A stretch of 64,000 bases of DNA from Ampelomyces quisqualis (GCA_018398575.1 JAGTXZ010000014.1:1426001-1490000); one strand, 5' to 3'; shown: positions 49,543-63,284, counted from the first letter of the stretch. Notes: generated by a model not told the origin, from the sequence alone. Translations and numbers: made by a program.

Positions 49543-49693
49543 TGTTATTTACCTCTACAGCCTATTAGATTTGATATAGAATTAAATATATTATTATTAG
49601 ATATATTATGTTATATTTTTATTGTATCTTATCTATGCTCTTAGCTATACTCTAAGTATTCTTTAGACTTACCTCCTATGTTACTTTACTACA
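49543..49693 (-). repeat. Gypsy-L 5' LTR
   Basis: 151 bases, direct repeat of 26,692-26,866 and 24 bases shorter. In the plus sense it runs from TGTTATTTACCTC to CTTTACTACA, so both ends fit the TG..CA rule. Confidence 0.8.
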
Positions 49694-52600
49694 ATATTAG
49701 CTTAGCAAATACTAAAATTAAAGAATAATTACCTAGCACTAACTATATTAAGCTAAAGACTAGATTAATAATCTAAAGTAGTAGTACATAATCTATAGAA
49801 CTAAAAGAGTAGAGTTATTAAGAAATTATATATATATAGTAATATCTAGGCAGAATAGTAGTATAGAAAGTTAAGTACCTTAGTATAATAGTACTAAGTA
49901 GAGATACTACACTACAAGATATATTAATAAGAGACAAGGCTATTATATAAGAACACAAAACAACAGATAATAATAGTATTCTTTATAAGATACTACGTAC
50001 TACACACTTTATAACATTAGTTACTAATACTAAGAGAGAATACCTAATAAGAAGATTACTACTATATTAATAGTAAACTTAGCGTTAAAAAGAAGAAACT
50101 AATATTCTTATAAACAAATCTATAGAATATAGAGTAAAATTATCTAGTTAAAAAGATAAAAGTCTTAAACTAACGTTAAAATATATAATAGAAGCAGGCT
50201 ACTATACACTTTCTTGCTAGCTGTAAGCTGCGTACACTATAGAGATCTATTAACTACTATCTATACTAATAGTATATAGTCTAGAGCGTTAGATATACTA
50301 ACAGATAATATAGAATTGTAATAGAACAACATAATACAAAGAAACAGAAGGTAATAGATAGCTTTCTCTGCTAATAGAACTATAAATGTATAAAAGATTT
50401 CTCTATAATTATATATAAACTGCTAGACACTAGTATATAACTTAAACCTTCTAACGTAGCCTTACTACGTGTTTTTACTAAGGCTAGAGTTCTATAGTTA
50501 CACTTATAATGCTAAAGAAATAGATATAAATAATTAAATATAATACTATAAATCTAAGACTATTAGAGGTATATATATTACTAGCTACTTAGAATAAAGT
50601 AATAACTATTTAATAAGCATTATTATACTATATAAAGCTATAGATATTAGAGTAAGGTAGTGTATAAATAGCTAATAAAGAGATATTATAGTGCGCGTAG
50701 GAAATATAAACTTATATACCTAAAATAACTTAGCCTATACTAATGCAGATAAATAGAAGAGGTAACCTACTAGCTATGTAGTAAATATTAAAAGATAATA
50801 TAGAAACTATAATTTATAAAGAATACTGTATAGAAGACTTCTTATACTAGCTGTATATTAGGCAGATAACAATATACCTTAGAAATACAGCTATAGACAA
50901 AAACAGAATAGTATAAACTAGGAGTTATGCCTATAAAGTATTATACTAGTAGACTAAGTTAAGTAATCCTACTAATGCAGAAGTAATAAGGCTAATAAGA
51001 AATAATATAAATAGTAATACAAAAGTTAAAGAGAAATACTTCTAAATGCTTACTTTATAAGATAATATAACTAGGTATTACCTATAAACAGACGCTTCTA
51101 TATTACTATCTTAAAGTTATATAAACTAAGATTATTAAAAGTATTATAGACTAAGAAACTAGATAGTATAGTAAAGTGCTACTATAAAAGAACCTAGGTT
51201 TTAGTATAACCTGTCTACTATAATAGCACTAGTAGGTTTAGCTAAGTTTACTTACTAGACTAAAGAGAGTGCTACTACTATAATACATAAGAGGTAAGTT
51301 ACTTACACTATAATATAAAACTCTAAAAAGTAAGAATTTTACTTAGTTCTATATAGTGCTATATAGTACTATATTATACTATACTAAGAATAACATATAG
51401 TAAGAGACGCTCTTCTAGAATATACCTTTACTTACCTTAAAGACATAATATAATATATTAGCGCTAAGTAAAAGGCTATATAATACTAGAATAAAACTCT
51501 ACTTACTTTTACTTACACCTATAATTTTAACCTACTACTATGACTATATAATACTGCATTACTATAACAAACGTACTATAACTATATAATAACAATAATA
51601 CTACTATAATATAAATATACGTAATTTTCTATAATATATTTACTATACTATGCTGTAAATTATATTACTATTACAAGTAAGTATATAATATAAGTATACC
51701 TACACACGCTAACTAAGCTATAGCTATTCTACTATTCTTGCACCTGCTTGTACTATTCTTAACTATTACGCGTAATATATTATATAATACGCGCGTTATA
51801 GACACATAATAATAAGTATAAGTAGTAGCTACCTTAATTAAATAAATAGTATATAAGTAATATAAAGATAATAACTACTAATAATATATTATAAGTAATT
51901 GTAAGAATAGACTATAATATTAATATAGTAGACTAGCTTATATAGGTTAAAGAGATAATAGATTTTATCTAACACAAGAATACATATTATAAGATTAAAC
52001 AGGTACACCTATAGGCTAACTACCTAAAGATAATATACAGCCTAAGAATAGATAAATAGCTTAAGTATACTATATATTCTAGACTAACTTATAGTAGTAT
52101 ACTAAGAAAATTCTATAAGGCAATAGCTAGCGCTATATAGAAGAAGAAAATCTTAGAAATTTAAGACTATAGTAATAAAGTTAAAGCTAAATATATAAAA
52201 AGATAGCTAATACCTATAAACTTAGAACTAGAACGTACGCAGTTAGCATTAGTAGTCTTAAGTTCTTCTACTACTTTAGTAACCTAGCTAATAAGTCTTA
52301 CTATAATAATAACTAAACTGTTACTTAATAACGTTAATATCTATATTATAGACAGTGTATATTATTAAACTACCTAGACCTTTCTACTTTTAAGGCTAAT
52401 AATAGCTATACGTTAATAGTAGCTTAAAGATAGTAACTTTAAGATAAAGCTATAACATCTTAAATATAGTATACTTATTAAACACCTATTACAACTAAAA
52501 TTTATAGACTAGTATATAGTTAAGACTTTAAAGATATTTAACGCGTTAGCGCTGCGCCTAATTACTAATAATAATAATCTAGCTATAACTATTAACTTAT

Positions 52601-52918
52601 ACATTAAGATAAGAAGCCTTAAGGGCGTTGCAATTAAATGCTAGACTCTAGTATAAGATAAAGTTAGGCCTAGTAGTAATATAACCTAGAATAGTATATA
52701 AATAATAATAGCTAACTATATAATATAGTGCACTTTACTTTAAGTAGTAATAGTAACATTATAAACCTAGTAGGTGCTACTAGAAATAAGAGGCAAAGGC
52801 GTCTCTACTTAGAGCTTAATAATAATACTAAAGATAATAACTATAAATAATAAAAGATAACAAGAGCGCTAGTAGACCTAGCCTATAAATTATTAACAGA
52901 ACCTAAAGCAAATAGTAG
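49694..52918 (+). pseudogene. Large unidentified plus-strand coding relic, part 1
   Basis: A plus-strand frame stays open for about 1,000 codons when TAG/TAA are read as Gln/Trp, for example LANTKIKE (49,700), SRDTTLxDILIRDKAII (about 49,893) and HLKYSILIKHLLQLKFID (about 52,465). It is rich in Ile, Lys, Tyr, Gln and Thr. No RT, transposase or helicase motif was recognised. Interrupted at 52,923 by Gypsy-C2, it resumes at 60,060. The original 5' end is lost at the Gypsy-L LTR. Confidence 0.38.
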
Positions 52919-52923
52919 CAAAC

Positions 52924-53181
52924 TATAAGAGGCAGACTCTAAGAGTAGATACTAGGAAATAAAGACGTAAATTTGTAACCTATCTTAATTGCTACTTAGA
53001 AGGTTTTTATAGTTCTAAGGCAGTCTAGACTAGAGAGTTTAGGCGCTCTAGTCTAGAATTGTTTTTAGTGTTCTAGCCTAGAGGATTTTTAGCGTTCTAG
53101 TTTAGAACCTTTTTAGTGTTCTTGTTTAGTAAGCTAAGGTTTTTCTGTAACTAAGGACTAACTAGGCAGTAGCTTGTTACA
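52924..53181 (-). repeat. Gypsy-C2 3' LTR
   Basis: Plus-sense TATAAGAGGCAGACTC to AGCTTGTTACA. In element sense it starts TGTAACAAGC and ends CTCTTATA (RIP form of ..TTACA). Confidence 0.92.
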
Positions 53182-53189
53182 TAATTCCT

Positions 53190-54400
53190 CTACTCTAGCG
53201 CTAGGTACACTTAGACCTGCGCAACTATTAAAACAAAAATTACTCTACTTAGATCTATTATTCTATACTCTTACTTCTCTTTTTAAGTAACACTATATAC
53301 TGCACTAGCCTTGCCTTTTATATACATTACTTGCGCGTTACTCTTCTTATTAGCCTATGCATCTCTCTTACTTGTGCTGTTATCTGCAAAGATACTAAGC
53401 CTACGTACTTTTTATAGCTCTCTTGCTAAGTGTTATACTGTTAACTCTTTTGCTGTAAGTGTTACATCTAAAGCGCTAAGCTAAGTCTAGGTATATTGCT
53501 AACTAGTAATAGAACAGACCTAAGATTATTGTTAAGGCTAAGCTTAACCTACTGTGTTATCTAAGCTGCGCTATTGCTTAGCTTAAGAGTAATAAGTCTA
53601 AGTGCAAGATTACTTGCAGTAAGAGCACCTACTATTAGTGCAAGGACGCTTACATTGCGTGTAGGCCTGTAAGTTAACTACTATATTCTCTTACTTTCTA
53701 AGTTAATTCTAATAGCTTTCTAAATTAATAATTACTTTAAGATTATAGTTATCTTGCTTTGTAACGAGCTTACTTACAATCCTAAGATTAAGTAGCTGTT
53801 AACGCAGTATACAATTGCTAGTCTCTAATCTAACTTTATTAATAAGCTTAGAGCTGCTTAAGTTAGGCAAAGTCTTGCAGTAGCAACAAGTCTAAGGTTA
53901 ATCTAGGCTCTTCTTCTTGCATTCTTTAGCTATTAATCTGTTAACGCTAAGCTTCTAGACTCTTTCTTCTTTATTTCTAGGTTCTTTTAAGTAGTTAGTA
54001 AGACTGTTGCATTAGTTCTTAGGTATTAGTATTTAGGTTTCTTATATCTAGTTCTTAAGAACAGTTAACTGCTAGTTATGTCTCTGCTATGAACTAGTTA
54101 GGGCAGTTGCAGGTTAGCTAATAGAATAGATATAGGCATCTTCTTTCTTTTCTGCCTTTTGCTAAAGCTTTTAGTCTTAGGCTCTGTCTATTGTAGTATT
54201 CTTGCATTCTTTCTATTAGTTACCTTCTAGTATTAAGTATTATTCTTAAACGCAACTAAGTATGCTACTGTATTATTTTTTATACTTTAAGTTCTTCTTA
54301 TACTTATCCTAAGTTTATTCTCTTTTCTCTAATCTCTCTTATGTATAACGCTGTTATCTGTTCTTATACTTGTTATGCGTACCTGTAATTTTCTTCTTTC
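53190..54400 (-). pseudogene. Gypsy-C2 ORF3 relic with Cys cluster
   Basis: About 1.2 kb between chromodomain and 3' LTR. At about 53,600-53,660 the frame gives VVNLQAYTQCKRPC, then TNSRCSYCK and a second CT, a C-x3-C-x4-C-x2-C-x3-C cluster. The same reading is found in Gypsy-C1 with Cys partly changed to Tyr. Further on are LSALDVTLTAKELTV and VRRLSIFADNSTSKRD. Compared with 36,841-38,840 it lacks an about 800-base segment and has five extra bases (CTAAC) near 53,863, so its frame is also shifted. Function unknown. Confidence 0.5.
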
Positions 54401-57400
54401 TTTTCTTTCTCCTCTAATATGCTTTTATTTAGTAGTTAAGAAGAGCAAGCGCTCTACTAATACTCTATCTAAGTCTTATTCTATTCTAGTTTTATCTAGC
54501 TATTTAGCAAGAGCTATAGTGTTAGTAACATTTACTTATAGTTTTTATATTAGTTTTGTATATCTTACTTATTTTATAAGGTACTACAGCTATATACCTT
54601 GCTCTTTCTTTTTCTACTATTCTGTAAAAATATAGTTAACAAGAAACTTATAGTTAGTTACGTCTTTATTCTCTATTATTGCTTCTAGTTACTAGTTATT
54701 AAACTCTTAGTGTAAGAGCAGATTACTTATATTAAGCTAGAGGCAGTTAACGTAGAACTTTAGGTGCATTCTAGAAAGCACGCTTAGCTCTATAACATAT
54801 AGAGAGATAACCTTTATAACTATATATTTTCTGTTTTTTTAATCTAGCTTCTTTAAAGGTCTTTTGTTAGATATAAAGTAACTGTACTAGAGCTATACTT
54901 TATCTCTTATATAGAGTTTTAAAGCTTCTTATCTATAACAATTAGCCTAGCGTTTCTATTCTTATTATGCTTCTGCTATCTTTGCTTATATATAGTCTAT
55001 TATTTCTTTTATCTTAGTTACTATTACTTTAGCAGTAGCTCTTTTATTGTTACTAGACTAGTGCTAGTTTTCTATAGTTTATTCTAGGTCTAACTAAATA
55101 GAGTCTATGTTATACCTATACTAAAGGAAGAATAGGCTAACGCTTGTAGACGCTGTATTTTGTCTAGCTATTGCAATTTGTGCTAGTAGGCATAAAGTAG
55201 CCTAGTTTAACTAGTTCTAGTTTATAAAAGCTCTTAAGTAGGCTTTTACTATACTATTTATTTGCTCTATAGTGCTATTTGTCTAGAAGTAGTATGCTAT
55301 TAAGACTCTTCTTTATATTCTAAGCTTATTATAGAGTAAAGACTAGAGTTTGCTTACAAATTAGAACCCTCTATTAGACACTATAGCGTCTAGAAGCTAG
55401 TAGTACGCAACTACCTATTTAATAAATGCCTTAACTATAGTAGAAACTTCTAAGTTTAGAATAGGCACAAGCACTGCGTTTTTGCTTAGCTAGTTAGTAA
55501 CTACTATAAAGTGTAACATTCTATAGCTTAGTAGAAGGCCTATAATAAAGTCTACTAATAATTTCTTCTATATTTAGACTAGAAGTAGAAGTAAGCGCAG
55601 CAGTTCTTATTTAAGTTTCTTTTAAAGCTTTATTCTGCTATACACTACGCAGTTCTAGACAAACTGCTAGATACTTAAGAATATTCTAGGCTAAAAGTAA
55701 TCTCTTGCTAATATTGCGTATGTATTTTTCTTACTTAGGTGCCTAGTAATAAGAGAATTATATTCTTCTAAGATAATATAAGTTTATAAGTTTACGCATT
55801 CTAGCACTTATTTGCGCTTCTTATAGAGTAGGCGTTCTAAGTTATCTAAACTATACTCTACTAGGAAAACTTTTAGGCTTAGATAAGAAGAGAATTTTTA
55901 CTATCCTGTTCTAACAGCGTTAACTACTAATTAGTAGGCTTTATTTATATAGACAGCCTGTTTCTACAATTTCTTAATAGTAGGCTCTATTAGTTTCTTA
56001 GAGCGTTTGTTTGTATAAGAACTTTGCCTAAGCGTAGTCTTGTATAGTACTATAGTTTCTTTAGTAGTATCTAGAGCATCTTTTACTACAAAAGGCTTCT
56101 TAGCACCTTAGTTATAGGCAACGTTTCTTTTTCTTAATGCAGCGTCTTTGTCTGCAAGTATGTTTTAAAGCGCTCTCTTTCTAACTATAAAGTAATTTTT
56201 AGCATTCTAGCTTTAAGCAACGTCTCTTTCTCTTAACGCAGTATTTTTATCTGTAAGCCTATTTTAAAGCTGCTCTATTTCTTTCTCTTCCTGTAGTAGT
56301 ATATCTCTTTGCTAAGTTACAAAAAAAGTAGTTAACGTAGTATCTTTATCTACAAGCGCGTTTTAGAGCTACTCTATTTCTTTCTCTCTTTGTTATAGTG
56401 TATCTCTCTGCTAAGCTGCAAAGAAAGTAGTAAGTACTAGGTCTTTTTTATCTTTAGTTTCTAAAGCAAGAGTAAACAATTAAAAGGTCTAAGACTATAC
56501 TTACGCGTCTGCTCTTTTTTAAAGAAGATCTTATTCTTTTTTAAAAAGAGCATCTGCTCTACTGTTAACGTTTCTTAAGTAGTATTAGAATCTAATATTA
56601 AACATACTAAAGAACTCTGCCTAGCAAATATGTCTTTCTATTAGTAGTTATATAGTAGCAAAGTATTCTAAGTTTTTATAGTCTATAAGTATAGTAAAAT
56701 ACTTTACTTTCTAAAGCTTAGTTTTCTACTACTCTAAGCACTTAACTATAGCTAATAGCTCCTTGTTGTAGATAGTGTAGTTAGCTTTTACAGTTATGTT
56801 TTTTGCTAAGTAGTAAGCTATAGCCTAAAAGCGTTTGTCTCTACTATATTAAGATAGTACTCTTCTAGTTAACTATTCTAAGGCGTTGTATTCTACTACT
56901 ATCTCTAGCTCTGTATTAAAGTTTACTTAAGATAGTTCTACTATAAAAGCTTTCTTTAGCTTATTAAAGAATATCTATTGTTTAGGGCTCTAGTAAAAGG
57001 CTACGCCTTTCCTAGTTAGCCTAGTTAGTAGAGTAGCTAGCTCTAAGAAGTCTTTTATAAACTGTTAGTAGAAGTTAGCAAAGCTAACAAAACTCTAGAC
57101 TTTTTTAACTGTCTTAGGAGGCTCTTAGGAACGTATAGCAGCTACTTTCTTAGAGTCTATACTTATTTCTTTCTTAGCCTTAATAATAAATCTAAGGTAT
57201 TTAGTCTTTTTTACGCTAAACTTACTTTTTCTTACATTAAGATGTAACTCTACTACCCTAAGTTTCTAAATTACTAGCTTTACCTTTTTCTTGTAGTTTA
57301 CCTTAAACCTACTTATATATATTAACACGTTGTCTATATAAGCTAAATAGAAATTATCTAAGTGTTTTCTTAGTGTCTAATTAATATATCTCTAGAACGT

Positions 57401-58480
57401 GCTTAAAGCGTTTACAAGTCTAAAAGGCGTTATAAGCTACTTATAGAGGCTAAAGCGCGTCTAAAAGGCTGTCTTTTATTTATTTTCTTTAGTAATCCTA
57501 ATCTTGTAGAAAGCTTAAATAACATCTACTTTAGTAAACTATTTAGCTTTAGTAATCTAGGCTAAGGTTTCTTAGATAAGTAGAAGTAGGTATTAGTCCT
57601 TTCTTGTAATTGCGTTAAGAGCCTAGTAGTCTACACAGAACTGCAGGCCTTTCTCTAGCTTCTTTACAAATAGGACTAGTGCAGAAGCGCTTAACTAGCT
57701 TACTTATATAAAGCTATAGTCTAAGTAAAAAGTAAGCTCTTTTTAGAGTATAAGAAGTTCTTCTCTTAACATACTGTATAGTAGGCCTTACAGTACCTCT
57801 ACAGTCTTTCTATCTTTTTTTACTAGCTTAATAGAATAATTAATAGTAGGTTTTTTTACTAGAAAGAGTTAGTTTGCTTTCTTACGTAAGAAGGTTTCGT
57901 ATTTTTCTTTTAAGTAATCTAGAAGCACTAACTTAGGGTTTACTTAGGGCTTAGTTTTTAGAGCCTTTTAGATGTCTGCTATTAACGTAGCGTAAAAGTA
58001 AATAGATTTGTCCTTCTAGCTCTATTGTAGCTAGGCTAAGTACGCAGCTACTATAATACTCTATAGTAAAAGAAGTTTTCTTTCTTCTTAGCTTCTAATT
58101 TACGTCTAAGTAGAGTAGATATATATTAATTTTTTTGCTAGTGCAATAGTAATATTATACTAGTTTATCTATAGTTAACTTAAAACTAAGTTATATTCTT
58201 TGTCTCTGTTTAGTTTATAGGCTTACAGTGTCTTCTTGTGCCTATTAATATTAATCTTTATCTAGATAGCTGTCTTTATCTAAGACTAGGCTCTAGTAAT
58301 TCTAATAATTTCTCTTAAAGCTATTAACTTACGCTCTAACTTATTCTTATAGATAAACTTAGTTAAGGTTATAGCGTAAGTAAGATACCTAGTGTTAATT
58401 ATTATAAAAGTAACTGTTGTTTTATTAATAATAGTGTGTACAGTAATAAGTTTTCTGTCTAGCTATTTCTTCTAAAATTA
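54401..58480 (-). pseudogene. pol: Gypsy-C2 pol with chromodomain
   Basis: The same order as Gypsy-C1, read from high to low. RT lies at about 57,250-57,930, with the box YIDN at 57,329-57,340 (plus-sense GTTGTCTATATA). RNase H is at about 56,650-57,060 and integrase at about 55,200-55,830, with its DFI..GLLL and QTDGxIEQ-like motifs. A 165-base integrase C-terminal segment at about 55,010-55,175 is missing from the first part of Gypsy-C1. The chromodomain at about 54,430-54,640 reads YLIK..VRYT and TNTIALAK. Stops lie at former Gln/Trp codons. Confidence 0.85.
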
Positions 58481-59780
58481 TTAAAATCTCTTGTCTTTTT
58501 TTAGTATTGTATTACTATACTCTTATCTGCGCCTTTAGACAAGAGTTACTTATTTTCTAAGCTTAGAGTGTTTTCTAACGCGTCTTCTTTTTTCTTGCTC
58601 TATGCCTTAGCTACTGCAGCTTTAGCAGGTTTTAAAAGTAAGAATAGTTTACATTTACTAGCGTAGTGTCTTAACTTGCTACAGTAGAAGTATAAGTTGT
58701 TTTGTCTCTAGTAAGACTGCTTTTCTATAGTAGCCTACTTAGCTTTCTTTTCTTTAGAGGATTTTCTCTTAGTCTTCTTAGAATATCCTCTTGTAGGTTC
58801 CTAATCTATAGGTTTTTTAACGTTCTGTCTTTTAGCGTGCTTACTACTAAGTTTTGCTCTGTATAAGTTTTTCTTAATAATTGCTACTTTATTTATAAGG
58901 TTGTAAATTTTCTATTTAGGTTTAGTCTTTATAGAAATTATTCTATCTTATAGGTTTAGCTAGATAGCGCTTAAGTACCTTGTTTTTAGGTTTACTTTGT
59001 TGTTTTTCTTGCCTGCGTTGTAAGCTAGCCTTATAAACTCTGTATTAAAGCTCTAGAGGAAAGACTTATTTTATTAGATTATTTAGAGTTTTCTTTGTAA
59101 TCTTTTGTTGTGTAGATTGTTACTAAATTAGTTGTCTAGAAAGTTCTAAAGTTCTTTTACAAAGCTCTAAGAGTTTTAGATTACTTAAGATAAGGCTACA
59201 CTAGCTGCTAACCTCTTAAGGCAGTTAAAGATATAGCCTACTTAAGAGCCTAGTTTTACGCTGTTGTGTTCTAGTTTATACTTTATTTAAGTCTTAAAGA
59301 TATAGTAGTCTTTTTAATCTTCTTTATACGCTTCTAGGTTAAAGACTTTATAAGTCTTCTAGAGTAAGAGAAAGCTTTCTAAGGAGGTCTATATAAAGCT
59401 AGAGGTTTCTAGAGTTACTTAGGCTATAAGCCTTGCAACTTGTTCTTGCAGATTTCTTACTAGTAATACTAAGTCTAGATCTGCGCTTATAAGGGACTTT
59501 CTTTTCCTATTGTTAGAGAGTCTAGCTACTAGAAAGTTACATACTTCTTGCTAGGTAGGCGTTCTCTTAAGGCTGTTTAACAGTAATTATTTCTTAATCT
59601 GTTATTTCTTTAAGTCTAAAAAGTTGTTAATAATTATCTAATTAAACTTGTCCTTAATAACTAACTTAGGGACGCTGTTGCGTCTTATCTAGATAGCTTG
59701 TACTATTATGTCCTGTACTATTATAGAGATAGTTACTTATTCTATACCAAAGGTTACTAATAGCTCTTTAGCCTAGTTAG
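58481..59780 (-). pseudogene. gag: Gypsy-C2 gag relic
   Basis: Starts close to the 5' LTR. It reads VTISIIVQDIIV, FLVARLSNNRK and a capsid region YNIFNCLK-like to FIRLAYNAGKKNNKVNLKTRYLSAI, then a basic linker (SSKEKKAK). The zinc knuckle at about 58,640-58,705 reads YFYCSKLRHYASKCK: three of four ligands survive, and only the first Cys is Tyr. Typical length for a Ty3/Gypsy Gag (about 400 codons). Confidence 0.8.
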
Positions 59781-59796
59781 GTTTAACAAATTTAAT

Positions 59797-60054
59797 TGTA
59801 AGAAGCAGACTTTAAGAGTAGATGCTAGGAAATAAAGACGTAAATTTGTAACCTATCCTAATTGCTACCTAGAAGGTTTTTATAGTTCTAAGGCAGTCTA
59901 GACTAAAGGGTTTAGGCGCTCTAGTCTAGAGTTGTTTTTAGTGTTCTAGCCCAGAGGATTTTTAGCGTTCTAGTTCAGAACCTTTTTAGTGTTTTGGTTT
60001 AGTAAGCCAAGGTTTTTCTATAACTAAAGACTAACTAGGCAGCAGCCTGTTACA
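59797..60054 (-). repeat. Gypsy-C2 5' LTR
   Basis: Plus-sense TGTAAGAAGCAGACTT to CAGCCTGTTACA, 258 bases. Followed by the target duplication CAAAC. Confidence 0.93.
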
Positions 60055-60059
60055 CAAAC

Positions 60060-63000
60060 ACTTTAATAGATAAAGTAGAGGTAAGAAGTAAAAGAATAAT
60101 AGCCTAGATATACGTATTAAGACTCTAACTTTTTAAATTAAGCGCCTAAAAGAGTAGAATAATAGTACTATAAAGAAAGTAGAAGAAAGTAAAGATAATA
60201 ATACTGCGTAAATATAAAATAACATAATATCTATACTAATTACTATACCTAAATAGAAATGCAAGAGTACTATAGAAAAACAATAGAGGTTACTAGAGAA
60301 AGATACTTACTCTAGCAGTAGAGAAGAATAAGAATAGTGTAATAAAGGCAATAAGAATAAGAATCAAAAGCTCTAGTTAGTAAAACAACTTGCGTTAGAA
60401 AAAAAGCTACAGCTCTAAGCCTTACTAAACGCAAGGTAAGTATACTATAAAGAGCCTATAACTATAATCTACGTAACTAATATATAAGATAAGATAGTAG
60501 ATAAACTACAAGCTTAAATTAAAGTAGTAATAGAATACTACTAAGAGGATAAATAGTAGGCAGTAGCTAACTTCTTTAGATCTTTCTTTAAAAACTTTAA
60601 AGATAACGTACCTATAATACTATATTTATTATAGAAACTAGTAGTTCTATTTATAGTATACTAACTAACAGAAGCCTATATACTTTACAAAAAAGAGCTA
60701 TCTTTAGATAATAGCAGCATATTTAGAAACATAATAGGTATAGAAAAAATAAGATTAGCTATACTTATAATAATTATAGGATATACGCTCTTTAAGAACT
60801 AGACTAAAGTATAAAAGAACTAATAAAAGAATAAAACTAGTTAATATAGAGCTAAAGATAATAGTTAAGAATAGTGCTTTATAATAGACTAACAGACATT
60901 CCTATATATATACAAAAAAAACCCTTTAATACTAAAAGAGCTATAGTTAGTAGTATGTATAGTAAGCAGATAGAGTTACACACTAGCTGTATAGAAGGCT
61001 AAAATTATTACTATAGGCCTTTACAAATCTAAATAGTATATCCTAAAAGACTTTCTTATACTCTATATCTACTTTACAGATAACACTCTTCTATAGAGTA
61101 TAAGCGCACTAATAGTAGACAAAGAAATAGAAATAAAGATTAATCTATAAGTTAAATAGTATCTTATAGCGTTTAACTAAAACGTCTTACTATACAAATT
61201 TACAAAGAATAGTAAGAAGTATATAGAAATAGTTCTATAGTATATCTAAGAACGCTATATATTAAAAGTCTACCTAAATACAACTGCGCACTATCTAGTA
61301 CTATCTACTAGCTAATTTATAATTATATATAGCTACACAACATTAGTAAAACGTGTACTTAATAAATACTAAACTATAAGACTTATAACTACACGCAAAA
61401 TATTATTAAGAGGTAGTAAAGTAAGCGTAAAAAACACTCTTAATACTCTTAGCTACGTAGTAATATAGGAATACATTATCTTTAATAAGTTCTATAACAA
61501 TAAATCTAAGAATACTATTATAGGTAACTTATACAAAACTATTTAAAGCAAGAACTATAGTTATTAGTAGAAAGCCTAGGCTCTCTTAAGTACACTAATA
61601 GAAAAGAGTTTCTATAAAATACTTATTTTTATCTCTCTAGCGCTTAGCAGACTATAAGATAATAAGAACTTCTTAAACTAGCACTATCTTACAGGCAAGA
61701 AGAATAATATAGATAGTTCTAAACTATTTACTACTACTAACCCTATATACACAAGTATTAAGAAAATTATAAATATAAAAGAAATAAGAAAGATATTAGG
61801 CTTAGCTATAGCAAAGGGCTAGGACACCTACTTATCTAAGATATAAGAAAAAGTTAAAAACGTACTTAATTCTCCTAAGTATATAGCGCTTATAGCGTTA
61901 GAAAAAAAGATTATAGTAAGGTTTATACTGCGTTAAACTTTAGTTACGCAAGACCTATAGAGCTAGAAGATTTTAGGTATTAAGGGCAACTTTCTAATGT
62001 TTTACTAGCTATACTAAACAGATAACTTCTAATTAGTTATAGCTAACGCAATAATAAGATACAAAATAGTGCTACTATAAGAAGAGCCTAATAGCATAGA
62101 AGCTAAGAGCGTATATATATTTAACTGCGCTAAGATGCAAAGTATTCTAATATTTCTAATACTAGCCTAGCTTAAGGCTATACTGTTTAAAAGTAAAGAA
62201 AGTAAGAAAACTAAGTAGTTTATATTAACGCATATCTAATAGTACTTCTAGTAGCTAAATAAAGAAATATTTACTAATAACCTTAACTTACTACTTATAT
62301 ATAGTGCAAAGTATAAGCCAATTAAGCTAGAGGCTAAGAAGACCTATATTAAAACTAGACCTAATTCTAAGTAGAAAGGCCTAGTAGATAATTAAATAGT
62401 ACTATGTAACGTTTAGGCTAAAACTTTTATTAGCTTATATAAACTATGTGTGTAACTAGTACTCTAGATAAAGCTTAAAAAAAATTAGTAAAGATATAGT
62501 TATTCTACTAAGAGAAGAAATGCTAAAGTCTAAAATAGACGCTGTATTAGCAAAATAGAAGAATCTAGACTTAATATTAATTTTAGTAGCGTTAATAGCG
62601 TTTGCGAAAGCTATTACACTAATTAAAATAAAGAAGGTTATAATTGCAGAGCCTTAAAACAAATAGGGCACTTAAGACTAATTTATGTTTAGAGTATATT
62701 AACTAGGCTAGCTAGCAGCTATATATAAGAGTATTATTCTGTATAACCTAGAGAGTAATCTAGAAACAAAAGTTCTAAAAAAGTAGAATATAAAGATATT
62801 GTTACGCAGTAGTCTATAAGGTGTAATAACGTAAGAAGAAGAGATTTAGTAGAATTATAATAAAGAAATCTCTATAAAGCTTAAAGGGCTAGTGTAAATT
62901 AGGTAAATTAAGTAGTAGAACTATAGAGTATAGTAGACTACTATATAAAGCTATAGAATAAAAAATACCTAAGTAGATATATAGCCTAGTCCTAGAAATA

Positions 63001-63270
63001 TAAGAATATTAGTAAAGAGTATTGCAAAAGAAGTATATGCGTAAACGTAACGCAAAATTAATTTAAAGTATAAGAATAGTGTAGATTTGTAGTAAAACCT
63101 ATACTAAGTAATAGCGCTATTAAAGAAATTGCCTTAGAGTTAAATTATAGTTAAGTATAGTTAAGAGTAGGCTGCTAACTAGTAATATAGTTACACAGAT
63201 AGTGTAAAGCTATATTAAACACAAGAACTATAAACTATTTTGTAAAAGAGTTCTATAAACTATGCTGCTA
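60060..63270 (+). pseudogene. Large unidentified plus-strand coding relic, part 2
   Basis: Continues the relic cut at 52,918. A frame of about 700 codons is open apart from Gln/Trp-derived stops from about 60,400 to 62,500 (NIIGIEKIRLAILIIII about 60,730; LILYIYFTDNTLL about 61,050; FNKFYNNKSKNTIIGNLY about 61,480; ILGIKGNFLMFYQLYQTD about 61,970). The N-terminal part near 60,360-60,430 is Gln/Glu/Lys-rich and coiled-coil-like. Its 3' side runs into an FB-like terminus at 63,407, so it could be the gene of a large TA-flanked DNA transposon. That is inference; I do not recognise the protein. Confidence 0.38.
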
Positions 63271-63284
63271 ATAATAGTATACTA

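Larger units (their letters stand above)
26692..49693 (-). mobile_element. Large Ty3/Gypsy retrotransposon (Gypsy-L), split by nested insertions
   Basis: Short direct repeats at 26,692-26,866 and 49,543-49,693 bound a minus-strand gag-pol. A purine-rich tract in the minus sense sits next to the left repeat, so that repeat is the 3' LTR. Removing Gypsy-C1 (29,284-39,099 plus one TSD) and the FB element (39,279-40,122) leaves about 12.3 kb, long for Gypsy. Order from the right: gag, RT, RNase H, integrase, then a long 3' segment with plus-strand open reading. No matching TSD was found outside the LTRs (TAGAG left, ATATT right). Confidence 0.78.
52924..60054 (-). mobile_element. Full-length chromodomain Ty3/Gypsy element (Gypsy-C2)
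   Basis: A 7,131-base element with two 258-base LTRs (52,924-53,181 and 59,797-60,054) and the target duplication CAAAC (52,919-52,923; 60,055-60,059). From the right: gag, protease, RT, RNase H, integrase with chromodomain, ORF3. All are interrupted by Gln/Trp-derived stops. It is less decayed than Gypsy-C1: gag Cys and His residues and many TpG sites survive. It inserted into the unidentified relic of 49.7-63.3 kb. Confidence 0.93.

Noticed and set aside
26692..49693. Gypsy-L as a plus-strand element
   Set aside because: RT, RNase H and integrase motifs all read on the minus strand, and the polypurine tract beside 26,866 fits only a minus-strand element.
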